The notes under the pieces are model-generated. The model was given only the letters and a program-made list of their open reading frames with translations, ran no database searches and was not told the origin of the DNA. Positions 1-8,681 of a stretch of 64,000 bases of DNA are shown piece by piece. Each line of letters begins with the position of its first letter. Position 1 is the stretch's first letter. The translations under genes and the position numbers were made by a program. This stretch comes from Methylobacterium jeotgali (GTDB lineage: Bacteria > Pseudomonadota > Alphaproteobacteria > Rhizobiales > Beijerinckiaceae), in the NCBI RefSeq assembly GCF_022179345.1, contig NZ_BPQR01000022.1, positions 62,001 through 126,000 on the forward strand, given 5' to 3'.

Positions 1-42
1 AAGCTGACCCGCCACGGGCTCGACCCCGCCGACTATCGCTGA
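1..42 (+). CDS. C-terminal tail of an upstream gene (partial)
   Basis: The window opens inside a reading frame that runs 13 codons to a TGA stop at 40-42 and ends in LDPADYR. Too little is visible to name a product. It is followed by two strong hairpins, consistent with the end of a transcription unit. Confidence 0.4.
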   Translation, partial: KLTRHGLDPADYR

Positions 43-74
43 GGGCGTTCCCTCCCGCCGCGCATGAGACCTTG

Positions 75-104
75 GCGCCCTCGAACGGGCTCGTTCGAGG
101 GCGC
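75..104. terminator. 12-bp hairpin, probable terminator of the upstream gene
   Basis: A perfect inverted repeat with arms GCGCCCTCGAAC and GTTCGAGGGCGC surrounds a 6-nt loop. It lies just after the stop at 42. There is no T-tract, so intrinsic termination is an inference from position and stem strength. Confidence 0.45.
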
Positions 105-144
105 AAGGCAAGCCCGGATGGGCGCCCGCCCTCGTGGGCGGAAC

Positions 145-175
145 GCCTTTGCTTCGATGGCATCGAAGCAAAGGC
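145..175. repeat. 15-bp perfect inverted repeat
   Basis: The arms GCCTTTGCTTCGATG (145-159) and CATCGAAGCAAAGGC (161-175) are perfect complements around one central base. It is the second hairpin between the gene ending at 42 and the gene starting at 218. It could be a terminator for either direction, a protein-binding palindrome or a dispersed palindromic element. The sequence alone does not decide. Confidence 0.5.
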
Positions 176-217
176 ACGCTGATATGATACGTTCGATCCG
201 AGATCGAGGAGAGCGGA

Positions 218-508
218 ATGAAGGTGCTGGCCGACCTGTGCATCGTGCCCATGGGCACGGACGGCCCGTCCGTCTCCCGCTACGTGCGCGAGATCAAGGC
301 GGTGATCGAGGCGAGCCCGCTCAAGGCCGAGATGCACGCCAACGGCACCAACATCGAGGGCGAGCTGTCGGAGATCTGCGCCCTGATCGAGCGGTGCGAG
401 GCGCGGCTGGCGGAGGCCGGCGTCGCGCGGGTCTTCTACACGATGACCTTCGGCTCCCGCCGCGACAAGGACCAGACCCTGGAGCAGAAGCTCGGCGCGG
501 TGTCGTAG
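218..508 (+). CDS. MTH1187-family thiamine-binding-type protein
   Basis: A 96-residue protein with the short ferredoxin-like pattern of the MTH1187/YkoF-like family: an N-terminal strand (MKVLADLCIVPMGT), then SVSRYV near the start of the first helix, and a central GTNIEG segment leading to the second helix. Family members bind thiamine or hydroxymethylpyrimidine in structural studies, but their cellular role is poorly defined. Length fits the family (about 95-105). The start is supported by a GAGGAG-type ribosome-binding site about 8 bases upstream. It stands alone between the upstream hairpins and a convergent MFS gene, and no thiamine genes are nearby. Confidence 0.75.
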   Translation: MKVLADLCIVPMGTDGPSVSRYVREIKAVIEASPLKAEMHANGTNIEGELSEICALIERCEARLAEAGVARVFYTMTFGSRRDKDQTLEQKLGAVS

Positions 509-525
509 GCCGCCCAGCGCGGCTC

Positions 526-1749
526 TCAGCCCCGCGCCCGGCGGTCGGCGAGCAGCGACACCCCCCAGATCGCGAGCCCGGCGAGCGCCAGGGCGACGCC
601 GACCCAGCCCGTGGCGGGCAGGCCGTAGCCGGCGGCGAGCGCGAGGCCCGCGAGCCAGGGGCCCAGCGCGTTGGCGAAGTTGAAGGCGGAGTGGTTGAGC
701 GCGGCCGCCAGCGTCTGCGCGTCCTCGGCGACGTCCATCAGCCGCGTCTGGAGGATCGTCGCGAGCCCGCCCCCGCAGCCGATCAGGAACACGACCGGCG
801 CCAGCGTCCACAGGCTCGCCGTTGCGGACGGATAGAGCGCCAGCGCGATCGCCGTCCAGACCAGGGTGAGGCCGGCGGCCGGCATCAGGGCCCGGTCCGC
901 CGCCCAGGCGCAGACGAGGTTGCCCGCCGTCAGCCCGAGGCCGAACACGGCGAGGATCAGGGGCACCGTGGCGGGCGAGGCGTGCGTGACCTCGGTCATG
1001 GTCGAGGCGAGGTAGGTGTAGACGGAGAACAGACCGCCGAAGCCGATCGCGCCGATGGCGAGGGTCAGCCAGACCTGGCCGCGGGCGAGCGCGCCGAGCT
1101 CCCGCAGGGCGCTGGCGCCGACCGCCGGGGCGCCGAGGGGCGCGAACAGCCGCACCAGGACGGCGGTGAGCGTCGCGAGCCCTGCCACCAGGGCGAAGCT
1201 CCAGCGCCAGCCGACAAGCTGCCCGACGGCGTTGGCCAGCGGCACGCCGACGACGGTGGCGACGGTGAGCCCCGCGATCACCCGCGAGACCGCCTGCGTC
1301 CGTCGCTCGCGGGGGACGAGGGAGGCGGCCACCAGCGCGGCGACCCCGAAATAGGCCCCGTGCGGCAGCCCCGCCAGGAAGCGGAAGGCGAGCATCGAAG
1401 GGTAGTCCGGCGCCAGCGCGGTGAGGCCGTTGCCGAGTGCGAACAGCACCATCAGCCCGATGAGCAGCGTGCGCCGGGCGAGCCGCGCGCCCAGCACCGC
1501 GATGACGGGCGCGCCGACCACGACGCCGAGCGCGTAGGCGCTGATCACGTGCCCGGCGGTCGGCGCGTCGAGGCCGAGGTCGCGGGAGAAGCCCGGCAGC
1601 AGGCTCATCGCCGCGAACTCGGTGGTGCCGATGGAGAAGCCGCCCATGGCGAGAGCCAGCAGCACCAGCGCCGGATGGTGGGCGGCGGCGGGCGCGGCCG
1701 GGACGCCGCCATCCGCGAGCGCGTCCTCGCGCAGGCAGGCGCCGCTCAT
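526..1749 (-). CDS. MFS transporter, DHA1/AraJ-like
   Basis: About 407 residues with roughly 12 hydrophobic segments. The first segment reads ALAMGGFSIGTTEFAAMSLL, a pattern common in sugar/drug efflux MFS proteins of the AraJ/YdhP type. Conserved MFS features include acidic and arginine residues in the 2-3 loop (LGARLARR). The frame stays open upstream, but that extra segment is arginine-rich and unlike a membrane N-terminus, so the ATG at 1747-1749 (MSGACLRED) was chosen. Expected role is proton-driven export of a small hydrophilic compound at the inner membrane, substrate unknown. It is divergent from the ATPase gene starting at 2054. Confidence 0.75.
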   Translation of the reverse strand: MSGACLREDALADGGVPAAPAAAHHPALVLLALAMGGFSIGTTEFAAMSLLPGFSRDLGLDAPTAGHVISAYALGVVVGAPVIAVLGARLARRTLLIGLMVLFALGNGLTALAPDYPSMLAFRFLAGLPHGAYFGVAALVAASLVPRERRTQAVSRVIAGLTVATVVGVPLANAVGQLVGWRWSFALVAGLATLTAVLVRLFAPLGAPAVGASALRELGALARGQVWLTLAIGAIGFGGLFSVYTYLASTMTEVTHASPATVPLILAVFGLGLTAGNLVCAWAADRALMPAAGLTLVWTAIALALYPSATASLWTLAPVVFLIGCGGGLATILQTRLMDVAEDAQTLAAALNHSAFNFANALGPWLAGLALAAGYGLPATGWVGVALALAGLAIWGVSLLADRRARG

Positions 1750-2053
1750 CGGCCGGCCCTCCCCAAGCGGTCGGGCGCGAGGGCGGGTCGGGCTTCGCGG
1801 GTCTCGGGCATCGGACGCTCCGGGCTCGATGGTCGGGCGCAGGAGCGCCACGCGGGAATCGGTCTTGCTGCGCCGCAGCAAGGAGCGGACCGTCGAGATA
1901 GGACGCCGGGCGGGTGCCGTGAACCGCGGCTTGCGCATCGCAGACGCGCGCGAGGCGTCCGAGGCCGGCCCGCGTCCTGTGGACGGGCGGCCGCCAGAGT
2001 GAACGGGCCGGCGCCCGCCCGTGTTAGACCCCCGGCCTGGAGGGTCCGAGCGG

Positions 2054-3550
2054 ATGGGTTACGAGATCGATCTCGGGCGGGCGGGTGAGGCGGCGGCCGG
2101 GCTCGACCTCGTGGAGCTGCTGGCCACGCGCCTCCTCGTCCAGGGCAATTCCGGTTCCGGCAAGTCGCACCTGCTGCGTCGCCTGCTCGAGCAGAGCGCC
2201 GGCCTCGTGCAGCAGGTGGTGATCGATCCCGAAGGCGATTTCGTCTCCCTCTCCGACCGCTACGGGCACGTGGTCGTCGAGGCGGATGGGGATGATGCCG
2301 CCCTTCAGGCCATCGCCGCGCGGGTGCGTGAGCACCGGGTCTCGGCGGTGCTCTCCCTCGAAGGGCTCGACCCCGAGGGGCAGATGCGGGCGGCGGCCGC
2401 CTTCCTCGGCGGGCTGTTCGATGCCGAGCGCGAGCACTGGTACCCGGTGCTCGTCGTCGTCGACGAGGCGCAGCTCTTCGCGCCGGCCGCGGCGGGCGAG
2501 GTCTCCGACGAGGCCCGCAGGCTGTCGCTCGGCGCCATGACCAACCTGATGTGCCGGGGCCGCAAGCGCGGGCTCGCCGGTATCATCGCCACGCAGCGCC
2601 TCGCCAAGCTCGCCAAGAACGTCGCGGCGGAGGCCTCGAACTTCCTGATGGGCCGCACCTTCCTCGACATCGACATGGCCCGGGCCGCCGATCTTCTCGG
2701 CATGGAGCGGCGCCAGGCCGAGACCTTTCGCGACCTGCCCCGCGGCCGCTTCGTCGGGCTCGGGCCCGCCCTGTCGCGCCGGCCGTTGACCATCGCCGTC
2801 GGCCCCACAGAGACGGTGAGCCGCGGCGCCGGGCCGGGCCTGATGCCCTTGCCGGAGCCGAGCGCCGACATCCGCGCCCTGGTGCTCGCCGCCCCCGCCG
2901 AGGCGCCGCTGCGGCCGCTTGCGCCCCGCCCGAAGCCGCGGGCGCCGGCGGGCGACGTGCTGGTGCAGCTCGCGAGCTACCGCCCGCCGGTCCGCGAGGA
3001 TCTGCCGGAGCCCGAGCCCCTGGACCCGGCGGAGCGTGAGGCGGCGATGGCCGATATCCTAGAGGCCGTGCTCGCGGACGCGGATGCCGCCACCTGCACC
3101 CCGGCGACCCTCTACCAGGACTTCACCGTGCGCTGCCGGGCCCGGCAGGTCCGGGGCGAGGCCATGAGCCTGCCTGAGTTCCGCCGCCGGTTGGCGCTGG
3201 CGCGTGCCGGGCTCGCCGGGGGCGAGGCCGAGGGGCCGGACTGGGAACGGGCGCAGGCCATGGCGGAGGCGCTGCCCGACGATCTCGCCGGGCTGTTCCT
3301 GCTCGTCGCCCGCGCGGCGCTCGCCGGCGCTCCCTGCCCCAGCGACGCGGTGCTGGCGGCGGCCTACGGCACCAGCTCGGCCGGACGCGCCCGGCGGGTG
3401 CTCGCCTACCTGGAGGAGCGCGGGGCCGTGGTGATCCGGCGGGACCTGCGCGGGGCGCCGATCCTCGCGGTGCCGGCGCTCGGCGCCGAGACCGCCCCCG
3501 GCGAGCCGGACCCGAGCGCGGTGCCCGCCCGCCGTCGGCTACGCTCGTAG
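2054..3550 (+). CDS. HerA-like ATP-binding protein (DUF87-type)
   Basis: A 498-residue P-loop NTPase. Walker A is GNSGSGKSH at about residues 31-39, and Walker B is VLVVVDEAQLF at about 133-143. A sensor-like stretch GIIATQRLAKLAKN follows. This is the HerA/FtsK-like arrangement seen in DUF87 helicases. The C-terminal half, after a proline/alanine-rich linker at about 280-320, is predicted helical with a winged-helix-like tail. The ATG at 2054 is preferred over an upstream GTG-rich extension because the protein then starts with a natural strand (MGYEIDLG). No NurA nuclease partner lies next to it, so a role in end resection is not supported; DNA translocation is an inference from the family. 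Confidence 0.65.
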   Translation: MGYEIDLGRAGEAAAGLDLVELLATRLLVQGNSGSGKSHLLRRLLEQSAGLVQQVVIDPEGDFVSLSDRYGHVVVEADGDDAALQAIAARVREHRVSAVLSLEGLDPEGQMRAAAAFLGGLFDAEREHWYPVLVVVDEAQLFAPAAAGEVSDEARRLSLGAMTNLMCRGRKRGLAGIIATQRLAKLAKNVAAEASNFLMGRTFLDIDMARAADLLGMERRQAETFRDLPRGRFVGLGPALSRRPLTIAVGPTETVSRGAGPGLMPLPEPSADIRALVLAAPAEAPLRPLAPRPKPRAPAGDVLVQLASYRPPVREDLPEPEPLDPAEREAAMADILEAVLADADAATCTPATLYQDFTVRCRARQVRGEAMSLPEFRRRLALARAGLAGGEAEGPDWERAQAMAEALPDDLAGLFLLVARAALAGAPCPSDAVLAAAYGTSSAGRARRVLAYLEERGAVVIRRDLRGAPILAVPALGAETAPGEPDPSAVPARRRLRS

Positions 3551-3552
3551 GA

Positions 3553-4947
3553 CTAACGCCCTGCCGCCATCGCGGCCGCCTTGCCCGCGGCGGCGGAGAG
3601 GTCGAGGCGCGAATAGATCCCGAAGGCGGAGCCGTCGTCGAGGAAGCCGCCGCCGGGGCCGAGCGTCTCGGTGAGGATGGCGTTGGCCTCCGCGAGGCTC
3701 AGGGCAGGAAACGCCATGGTGAGCAGATATCCGGCCTCCGGCGCGGCGCGGCCGACATCTGGCCGCTCCGCCGCGCGGTCGGGATGCACCACGGGCAGGC
3801 CGTAGGTCTGCGTCGCGGCGACGAACGCCGCGTTGGCACCCGCATCCCGGAAGCGGCCGGTGTCGCTGGCGGCGCATTCGGCGATGGTGCCGCCGCAGGA
3901 TTCCGCGAGCGCCGCGCGCAGCTCGTCGCGGGCAGCGCGCAGGGCCGCCGGGTAGTCGTCGATGGTGACGTGCTTCTCCGCGCCCTGGCCCTGCGTGGTC
4001 TCGTTGTGGACCGCCGGGTTGGAGCGGGTCGGCCCGACATAGGCGGGGTCGTTGGCGAGCAGATGCGCCAGCGCGTGCAGCGCCACCGCCCGGCCGCCGA
4101 TCACGTCCATGGCGTAGTGCGCGCCGACGAGGACGCGGTCGTTGCCGTACTCGGCCGCCCGAGCCACCATCTGCCCGTAGCGCTCGGGCACGAGCAGCGC
4201 GAGCAGCACCGCCTCGGTGGTGCCGTAGGTGGTGTGGCCGCTGGGGTACGAGGGGCTGTCGACGAGGTTCTGGCCGGGCCCCCGCAGCCAGTCGAGGCTG
4301 TGCGAGGGGCGCCCGAAATAGTCCTCGCCCCGCCAGGCGGCGAGCGAGGCCAGGGTCTGGAAGGGCCGGGCGTTGCCGTAGGCGTCGCTGCCCGGCGTTC
4401 CGGCGGGGCGGCCGTAGGCGCGGCCGAACGGGTCCGTGACGCCCACGGCGAGGAGCGCGGCGGCCTCGGCCGAGACCGGCACCTTGCCGTTGGTGGTGGC
4501 GTTGGCGAAGAAGTACTTGCCGGCGTTCGAGTCCGACTTGGCGACGTCGTTTGTGTAGCCGATGAGATCGGCGAGCGCCGGGGACAGGCTCGTGAAGCTC
4601 TTGGGCTCGGTGTAGCGAGCCTTCGCCTGGTAGGCCTCGGCGAGGCGCGTGCCGAGGCCGTCGGCGAGCTGGGTCGCGTTGCCGTCGGTGATGAAGCAGT
4701 CCTTGAGCGCGAGCGCCCGCTGCTCGGGCAGCGGCAGCAGCAGCGGCTGGGCGAGCGTGCCGGCCTGGATGCCGCCGGTCACGGCGAGGTTGGCGTCGAG
4801 CGCCGCCCTCCCCTCCGCCGTCTCCGCGAGGCGCGCGATGGGCGAGAGCCCGCGCAGCGCCGCGAGATTCGGCGCCGACTGCGCCGCGGCCGCGACGGGC
4901 GAGAGCCCGAGGACCGCGGCGAATCCGAGCGTTGCGAGACTGCGCAT
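3553..4947 (-). CDS. Periplasmic PAP2-family acid phosphatase (class A-like)
   Basis: 464 residues with a Sec signal peptide (hydrophobic stretch at about 5-22, cleavage near AAAQS). The PAP2/vanadium-haloperoxidase motifs are present: SYPSGHT at about 233-239, and R271, H277 and D281 in the segment DRVLVGAHYAMDV. These residues bind phosphate and form the phosphohistidine in class A acid phosphatases. It is longer than typical PhoN (about 250), with an extra N-terminal helical region and a C-terminal extension. Likely role is non-specific phosphomonoester or diphosphate hydrolysis in the periplasm. It converges with the HerA-like gene with only 2 bp between stops. Confidence 0.75.
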   Translation of the reverse strand: MRSLATLGFAAVLGLSPVAAAAQSAPNLAALRGLSPIARLAETAEGRAALDANLAVTGGIQAGTLAQPLLLPLPEQRALALKDCFITDGNATQLADGLGTRLAEAYQAKARYTEPKSFTSLSPALADLIGYTNDVAKSDSNAGKYFFANATTNGKVPVSAEAAALLAVGVTDPFGRAYGRPAGTPGSDAYGNARPFQTLASLAAWRGEDYFGRPSHSLDWLRGPGQNLVDSPSYPSGHTTYGTTEAVLLALLVPERYGQMVARAAEYGNDRVLVGAHYAMDVIGGRAVALHALAHLLANDPAYVGPTRSNPAVHNETTQGQGAEKHVTIDDYPAALRAARDELRAALAESCGGTIAECAASDTGRFRDAGANAAFVAATQTYGLPVVHPDRAAERPDVGRAAPEAGYLLTMAFPALSLAEANAILTETLGPGGGFLDDGSAFGIYSRLDLSAAAGKAAAMAAGR

Positions 4948-5083
4948 GGAAAGGCTCTCCGGGCCGGGCGCCTCAGCAACGGGCTCGGGCCGCGCCTGTC
5001 AAGTCCGCCGCCGGCCCCAGGACGACCATCGCGGCGGCCTCCCGACTCGACCGCGGCGGCCTCGCGGGGCTAGTCTTCGCGTC

Positions 5084-5413
5084 ATGTCGGACAACGTCAT
5101 CCGCCCGGTCTTCGGGACGAAGCGACCGCCCGGTCCCGCGGCACCCGCCGCGGGACCGGAGCGGGCGTCGTCCTTCCGGCCCCTGCAGGTGTTCGGCGAG
5201 GCGGCGGGGCACCTCGTCGGGCTCGTCAGGGACGAGGCCGGCCCCGAGGGACCGGTGCTGCGGGTGGTGATCGGTCCGCTCTCCGGCGATTCGGTGGAGG
5301 CCGTCTCCGTCCATCCGGTGACGCCGGAGGGCGAGACCGATGCCGGGGCCGCGGGGATGGCGGTGCTGCGCGCCCTGGAAATCCTGGAGCGGGGCGGTCC
5401 GAGGATCGCCTGA
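5084..5413 (+). CDS. Small hypothetical protein
   Basis: 109 residues, not recognised. The N-terminal 40 residues are proline/alanine-rich (RPVFGTKRPPGPAAP). The rest has a strand-rich pattern (LVGLVRDEAG, VLRVVIGPLSG, VEAVSVHPV) ending in a helix. The start is the ATG at 5084. It lies between the divergent phosphatase gene and the convergent protease gene. GC and codon use match the chromosome. No function can be assigned. Confidence 0.55.
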   Translation: MSDNVIRPVFGTKRPPGPAAPAAGPERASSFRPLQVFGEAAGHLVGLVRDEAGPEGPVLRVVIGPLSGDSVEAVSVHPVTPEGETDAGAAGMAVLRALEILERGGPRIA

Positions 5414-5422
5414 CCGGTTCCG

Positions 5423-6277
5423 TCAGCGGACCCCGGCCGCCGGGCCCGCGTCGGCCTCCTGCCGCAGGGCCTCGAGGAAGGCGCCCTCGATCAGCAGCGC
5501 CGAGCCGTAGTGGGACTCGATGTCGAAGGGGTTGCGCGAGTTCATGGAGAGCGAGGCGCTCTGCATGGCCACGAGCCGGCCCGACGCGTCGAACAGGCCC
5601 GAGCCGGAGCCGCCGTAGCCGTCGTTGCAATCGTGCCGGGCGCGCCGCGTCGCCCCCTCGGTCGGCGGGTCGATGCGCCGGATCGCGCAGGTCTCGAGGC
5701 TGCTCGGCCCCCGGTAGTTCTCGTGCCCGGCGGGCGAGACCATGGTGACGGGCACGCTCGCGTCCCCGGTCGGCAGGTCTGGCGCGGCGGGGAGTGGCTG
5801 GGGCGGCGCGTCGGCGGGCCCGGCGAGCCGCAGGATCGCCCAGTCGTCGGTGATGTGGAGCTGCGTCGCCCCGGGTTCGGTGCCGAGCCTCAGGCTGGCG
5901 GGGACAAAGTCGTAGTTCCGGCCGCCGATCTGGAAGTAGCAGTCCTCGACGCGGCGCGTCGTCTCGAGGCGGCGGCTGCGGAAGTTGTGCGCGTTGAGCG
6001 CGACCACGGAGGGCGACCCGATCAGCCAGGCCGCCGCGGCCTTCTGCGGCACCCCGTCCGCACGCCGGCACCAGAGCACGCCGGCCCCCTTGAAGCGGTC
6101 GAGATCGGCGCCGGTGAGGTCGCGCCGGCCGTCCCTGGGATAGAGGGCGCCCGTCGCGTCGACGTCGCGCGCGATGCCGGGCGCGGGGGCCATCGCGAGC
6201 AGCGCCGCGAGCGCCGCGCCGGCTCTCTCGCGCGATCCCGTCCGCCTGCGCCCGCGCGGCGCGTCCTGCTCCACCAT
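5423..6277 (-). CDS. Secreted trypsin-like serine protease
   Basis: About 284 residues from the ATG at 6275-6277. A twin-arginine-like basic stretch followed by a hydrophobic segment (ALAALLAMAPAPG) suggests export. The chymotrypsin-fold triad is visible: His in VVALNAHNF, Asp in ITDDWAILRL and Ser in GYGGSGSGLFD, the last matching the GDSGG nucleophile region with the first Asp replaced. Cysteines flank it (CYFQI, ETCAI, HDCND). It is divergent from mxaF and shares the intergenic region that carries the mxa promoter. Whether it acts on methanol-oxidation proteins is unknown. An upstream in-frame start would add 37 unconvincing residues. Confidence 0.7.
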   Translation of the reverse strand: MVEQDAPRGRRRTGSRERAGAALAALLAMAPAPGIARDVDATGALYPRDGRRDLTGADLDRFKGAGVLWCRRADGVPQKAAAAWLIGSPSVVALNAHNFRSRRLETTRRVEDCYFQIGGRNYDFVPASLRLGTEPGATQLHITDDWAILRLAGPADAPPQPLPAAPDLPTGDASVPVTMVSPAGHENYRGPSSLETCAIRRIDPPTEGATRRARHDCNDGYGGSGSGLFDASGRLVAMQSASLSMNSRNPFDIESHYGSALLIEGAFLEALRQEADAGPAAGVR

Positions 6278-6639
6278 CGGCCAAGCCCCGTCGCCGGCGC
6301 GGCGGTATGCCGCCTTGCCGGGAAACAGGGTCGTTCCGCCGGCCGGGCCGGTCAAGTGCGCCGACGGCGCAGCCGGGAGAACGTGCATCCTCCTTGCCTG
6401 ATCATCCCATAGAAAAATATCGGATGCGCAGAAGACATCGTGGCGAAGTGATGGCTAGAAATACGAGGGAGAGGGAAGCTAATAAGTCTTTCATAAGGCA
6501 GAGATTTCTAAGTTAATACTTAGGGATTTCTCACATGCCCTCTGAGAAGGCTCGCTGACGTCCCAACCTCCGAAGGGAATAGCTGCATCAGGCACCGCGA
6601 GGCCGAAAGGCGCGGCGGTCAGGCGAGGAGACGCTAAGG
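6278..6639. other. Intergenic region between protease gene and mxaF
   Basis: About 360 bp, visibly richer in A and T than its surroundings between about 6405 and 6535. It contains the mxaF promoter hexamers and a long leader of roughly 170 nt before mxaF. The leader ends in GAGGAG at 6625-6630, nine bases before the mxaF ATG. No further gene is supported here. Confidence 0.7.
6432..6461 (+). promoter_or_regulatory. mxaF-type methanol promoter (-35 AAGACA, -10 TAGAAA)
   Basis: AAGACA at 6432-6437 and TAGAAA at 6456-6461 are separated by 18 bp. These are the hexamers reported for the mxaF promoter of M. extorquens AM1 (AAGACA, 16-18 bp, TAGAAA), so the match is exact. Transcription would start near 6468 and give a leader of about 170 nt. 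In M. extorquens this promoter depends on MxaB and the MxcQE/MxbDM systems; only mxaB is in this window. Confidence 0.75.
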
Positions 6640-8523
6640 ATGAGCAGATTCGTAACATCGGTGTCGACGTTGGCGATCATGGCGCTCGCCCCGATCGGCA
6701 TGGCGAGCATGGCTGCCGCCAACGACAAGCTCGTGGAGCTGTCCAAGAAGGACGAAAACTGGGTGATGCCCGGTAAGAACTACGACTCGAACAACTACAG
6801 CGAGCTGAAGCAGATCAACAAGTCGAACGTGAAGCAGCTCAAGGCGTCGTGGACCTTCTCCACCGGCCTGCTGAACGGTCACGAGGGTGCGCCGCTCGTC
6901 GTCGACGGTAAGATGTACATCCACACCTCGTTCCCGAACAACACCTTCGCGCTGGGCCTCGACGATCCGGGCCATATCCTCTGGCAGGACAAGCCCAAGC
7001 AGAACCCGGCCGCCCGCGCCGTCGCCTGCTGCGATCTCGTCAACCGCGGCCTCGCCTACTGGCCGGGCGACGGTAAGACCCCGTCGCTGATCCTCAAGAC
7101 CCAGCTCGACGGCCACGTCGCGGCGCTCAACGCCGAGACCGGCGAGACCGTGTGGAAGGTCGAGAACTCCGACATCAAGGTCGGCTCGACGCTCACGATC
7201 GCCCCCTACGTCGTCAAGGACAAGGTCATCATCGGCTCGTCCGGCGCCGAGCTCGGCGTGCGCGGCTACCTCACCGCCTACGACGTGAAGACCGGCGCCC
7301 AGGTCTGGCGCGCCTACGCCACGGGTCCGGATTCCGACCTGCTGCTGGCCTCCGACTTCAACATCAAGAACGCCCATTACGGCCAGAAGGGCCTCGGCAC
7401 GGCGACCTGGGAGGGCGACGCCTGGAAGATCGGCGGCGGCACGAACTGGGGCTGGTACGCCTACGATCCCGGCACGAACCTGATCTACTTCGGCACCGGC
7501 AACCCGGCGCCGTGGAACGAGACCATGCGTCCGGGCGACAACAAGTGGACCATGACCATCTTCGGCCGAGACGCCGACACCGGCGAGGCCAAGTTCGGCT
7601 ACCAGAAGACGCCCCACGACGAGTGGGACTACGCCGGCGTCAACGTGATGATGCTCTCCGACCAGAAGGACAAGGACGGGAAGCCGAGGAAGCTCCTCAC
7701 CCATCCGGACCGCAACGGCATCGTCTACACCCTCGACCGCACCGACGGCACGCTGGTCTCGGCCAACAAGCTCGACGACACCGTCAACGTGTTCAAGTCG
7801 GTCGACCTGAAGTCGGGCCTGCCGGTCCGCGATCCGGAGTACGGCACCCGGATGGACCACCTCGCCAAGGACATCTGCCCCTCGGCGATGGGCTACCACA
7901 ACCAGGGCCACGACTCGTACGATCCGAAGCGTGAGCTCTTCTTCATGGGCATCAACCACATCTGCATGGATTGGGAGCCCTTCATGCTGCCCTACCGGGC
8001 GGGTCAGTTCTTCGTGGGCGCCACGCTGAACATGTATCCGGGCCCCAAGGGCGACCGGCAGAACTACGAGGGCCTCGGCCAGATCAAGGCGTACAACGCC
8101 GTGACCGGCGAGTATAAGTGGGACAAGATGGAGCGTTTCGCCGTGTGGGGCGGGACGATGGCCACCGCCGGCGACCTGGTGTTCTACGGGACGCTCGACG
8201 GCTACCTGAAGGCCCGCGACTCCGACACGGGCGATCTTCTCTGGAAGTTCAAGCTGCCGTCGGGCGCCATCGGCTACCCGATGACCTACTCCCACAAGGG
8301 CACGCAGTACGTCGCCATCTACTACGGCGTCGGCGGCTGGCCGGGCGTGGGCCTGGTGTTCGACCTCCAGGATCCGACCGCCGGTCTCGGCGCGGTCGGC
8401 GCCTTCAAGAAGCTCGCCAACTACACCCAGATGGGCGGCGGCGTGATGGTCTTCTCCCTCGACGGGAAGGGCCCCTACGACGATCCGAACGTCGGCGAGT
8501 ACGAGAAGCGCGCCTCCCGCTGA
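6640..8523 (+). CDS. mxaF: PQQ-dependent methanol dehydrogenase large subunit MxaF
   Basis: 627 residues: a 27-residue Sec signal peptide ending at AAA and a mature start [10 protein letters not shown], as in characterised MxaF. It is an eight-bladed PQQ beta-propeller that oxidises methanol to formaldehyde in the periplasm and passes electrons to cytochrome cL. Visible active-site features are the vicinal disulfide C130-C131 (VACCDL), Glu in SSGAELGV, Asn in GTGNPAPWN and the catalytic base D330 in DEWDYAGVN. Residue 332 is Ala, where lanthanide XoxF enzymes carry an extra Asp, so this is the calcium form. It is first in the operon, after a long leader and a good Shine-Dalgarno. A strong hairpin follows the stop. 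Confidence 0.98.
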   Translation: MSRFVTSVSTLAIMALAPIGMASMAAANDKLVELSKKDENWVMPGKNYDSNNYSELKQINKSNVKQLKASWTFSTGLLNGHEGAPLVVDGKMYIHTSFPNNTFALGLDDPGHILWQDKPKQNPAARAVACCDLVNRGLAYWPGDGKTPSLILKTQLDGHVAALNAETGETVWKVENSDIKVGSTLTIAPYVVKDKVIIGSSGAELGVRGYLTAYDVKTGAQVWRAYATGPDSDLLLASDFNIKNAHYGQKGLGTATWEGDAWKIGGGTNWGWYAYDPGTNLIYFGTGNPAPWNETMRPGDNKWTMTIFGRDADTGEAKFGYQKTPHDEWDYAGVNVMMLSDQKDKDGKPRKLLTHPDRNGIVYTLDRTDGTLVSANKLDDTVNVFKSVDLKSGLPVRDPEYGTRMDHLAKDICPSAMGYHNQGHDSYDPKRELFFMGINHICMDWEPFMLPYRAGQFFVGATLNMYPGPKGDRQNYEGLGQIKAYNAVTGEYKWDKMERFAVWGGTMATAGDLVFYGTLDGYLKARDSDTGDLLWKFKLPSGAIGYPMTYSHKGTQYVAIYYGVGGWPGVGLVFDLQDPTAGLGAVGAFKKLANYTQMGGGVMVFSLDGKGPYDDPNVGEYEKRASR

Positions 8524-8538
8524 GGCGGCCCGACGATC

Positions 8539-8570
8539 GGGAGCCCCGCCGCCCAGGCGGCGGTGCTCCC
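8539..8570 (+). terminator. Strong intercistronic hairpin after mxaF
   Basis: Fifteen-base arms with one mismatch (GGGAGCCCCGCCGCC and GGCGGCGGTGCTCCC) lie 16 bp after the mxaF stop and more than 100 bp before mxaJ. There is no T-tract. In this position it would act as an attenuator or as a 3' barrier that stabilises mxaF mRNA, giving more large subunit than accessory proteins. This role is an inference. Confidence 0.55.
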
Positions 8571-8681
8571 CTCTCCGAAGAGCACCCGAAACGACGTCCC
8601 GCGAGAGCGCCGGAGCCCGAGGGCTCCCCGGGCACGCCAGCCCGCAGGCGCCGAACGATCCCCCCGGAGGAAGCGATCCCC

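Noticed and set aside
64..2088. 674-codon plus-strand open frame over the MFS gene
   Set aside because: Overlaps two better genes and reads as low-complexity Arg/Gly/Ala sequence.
2054..3550. Defence-type HerA module
   Set aside because: There is no neighbouring nuclease, SIR2 or DUF4297-like gene; surroundings are ordinary chromosome.
6634..8295. Long minus-strand open frame over mxaF
   Set aside because: It mirrors the codon bias of mxaF; its translation is Val/Arg/Gly-rich with no domain, and the plus-strand gene is certain.
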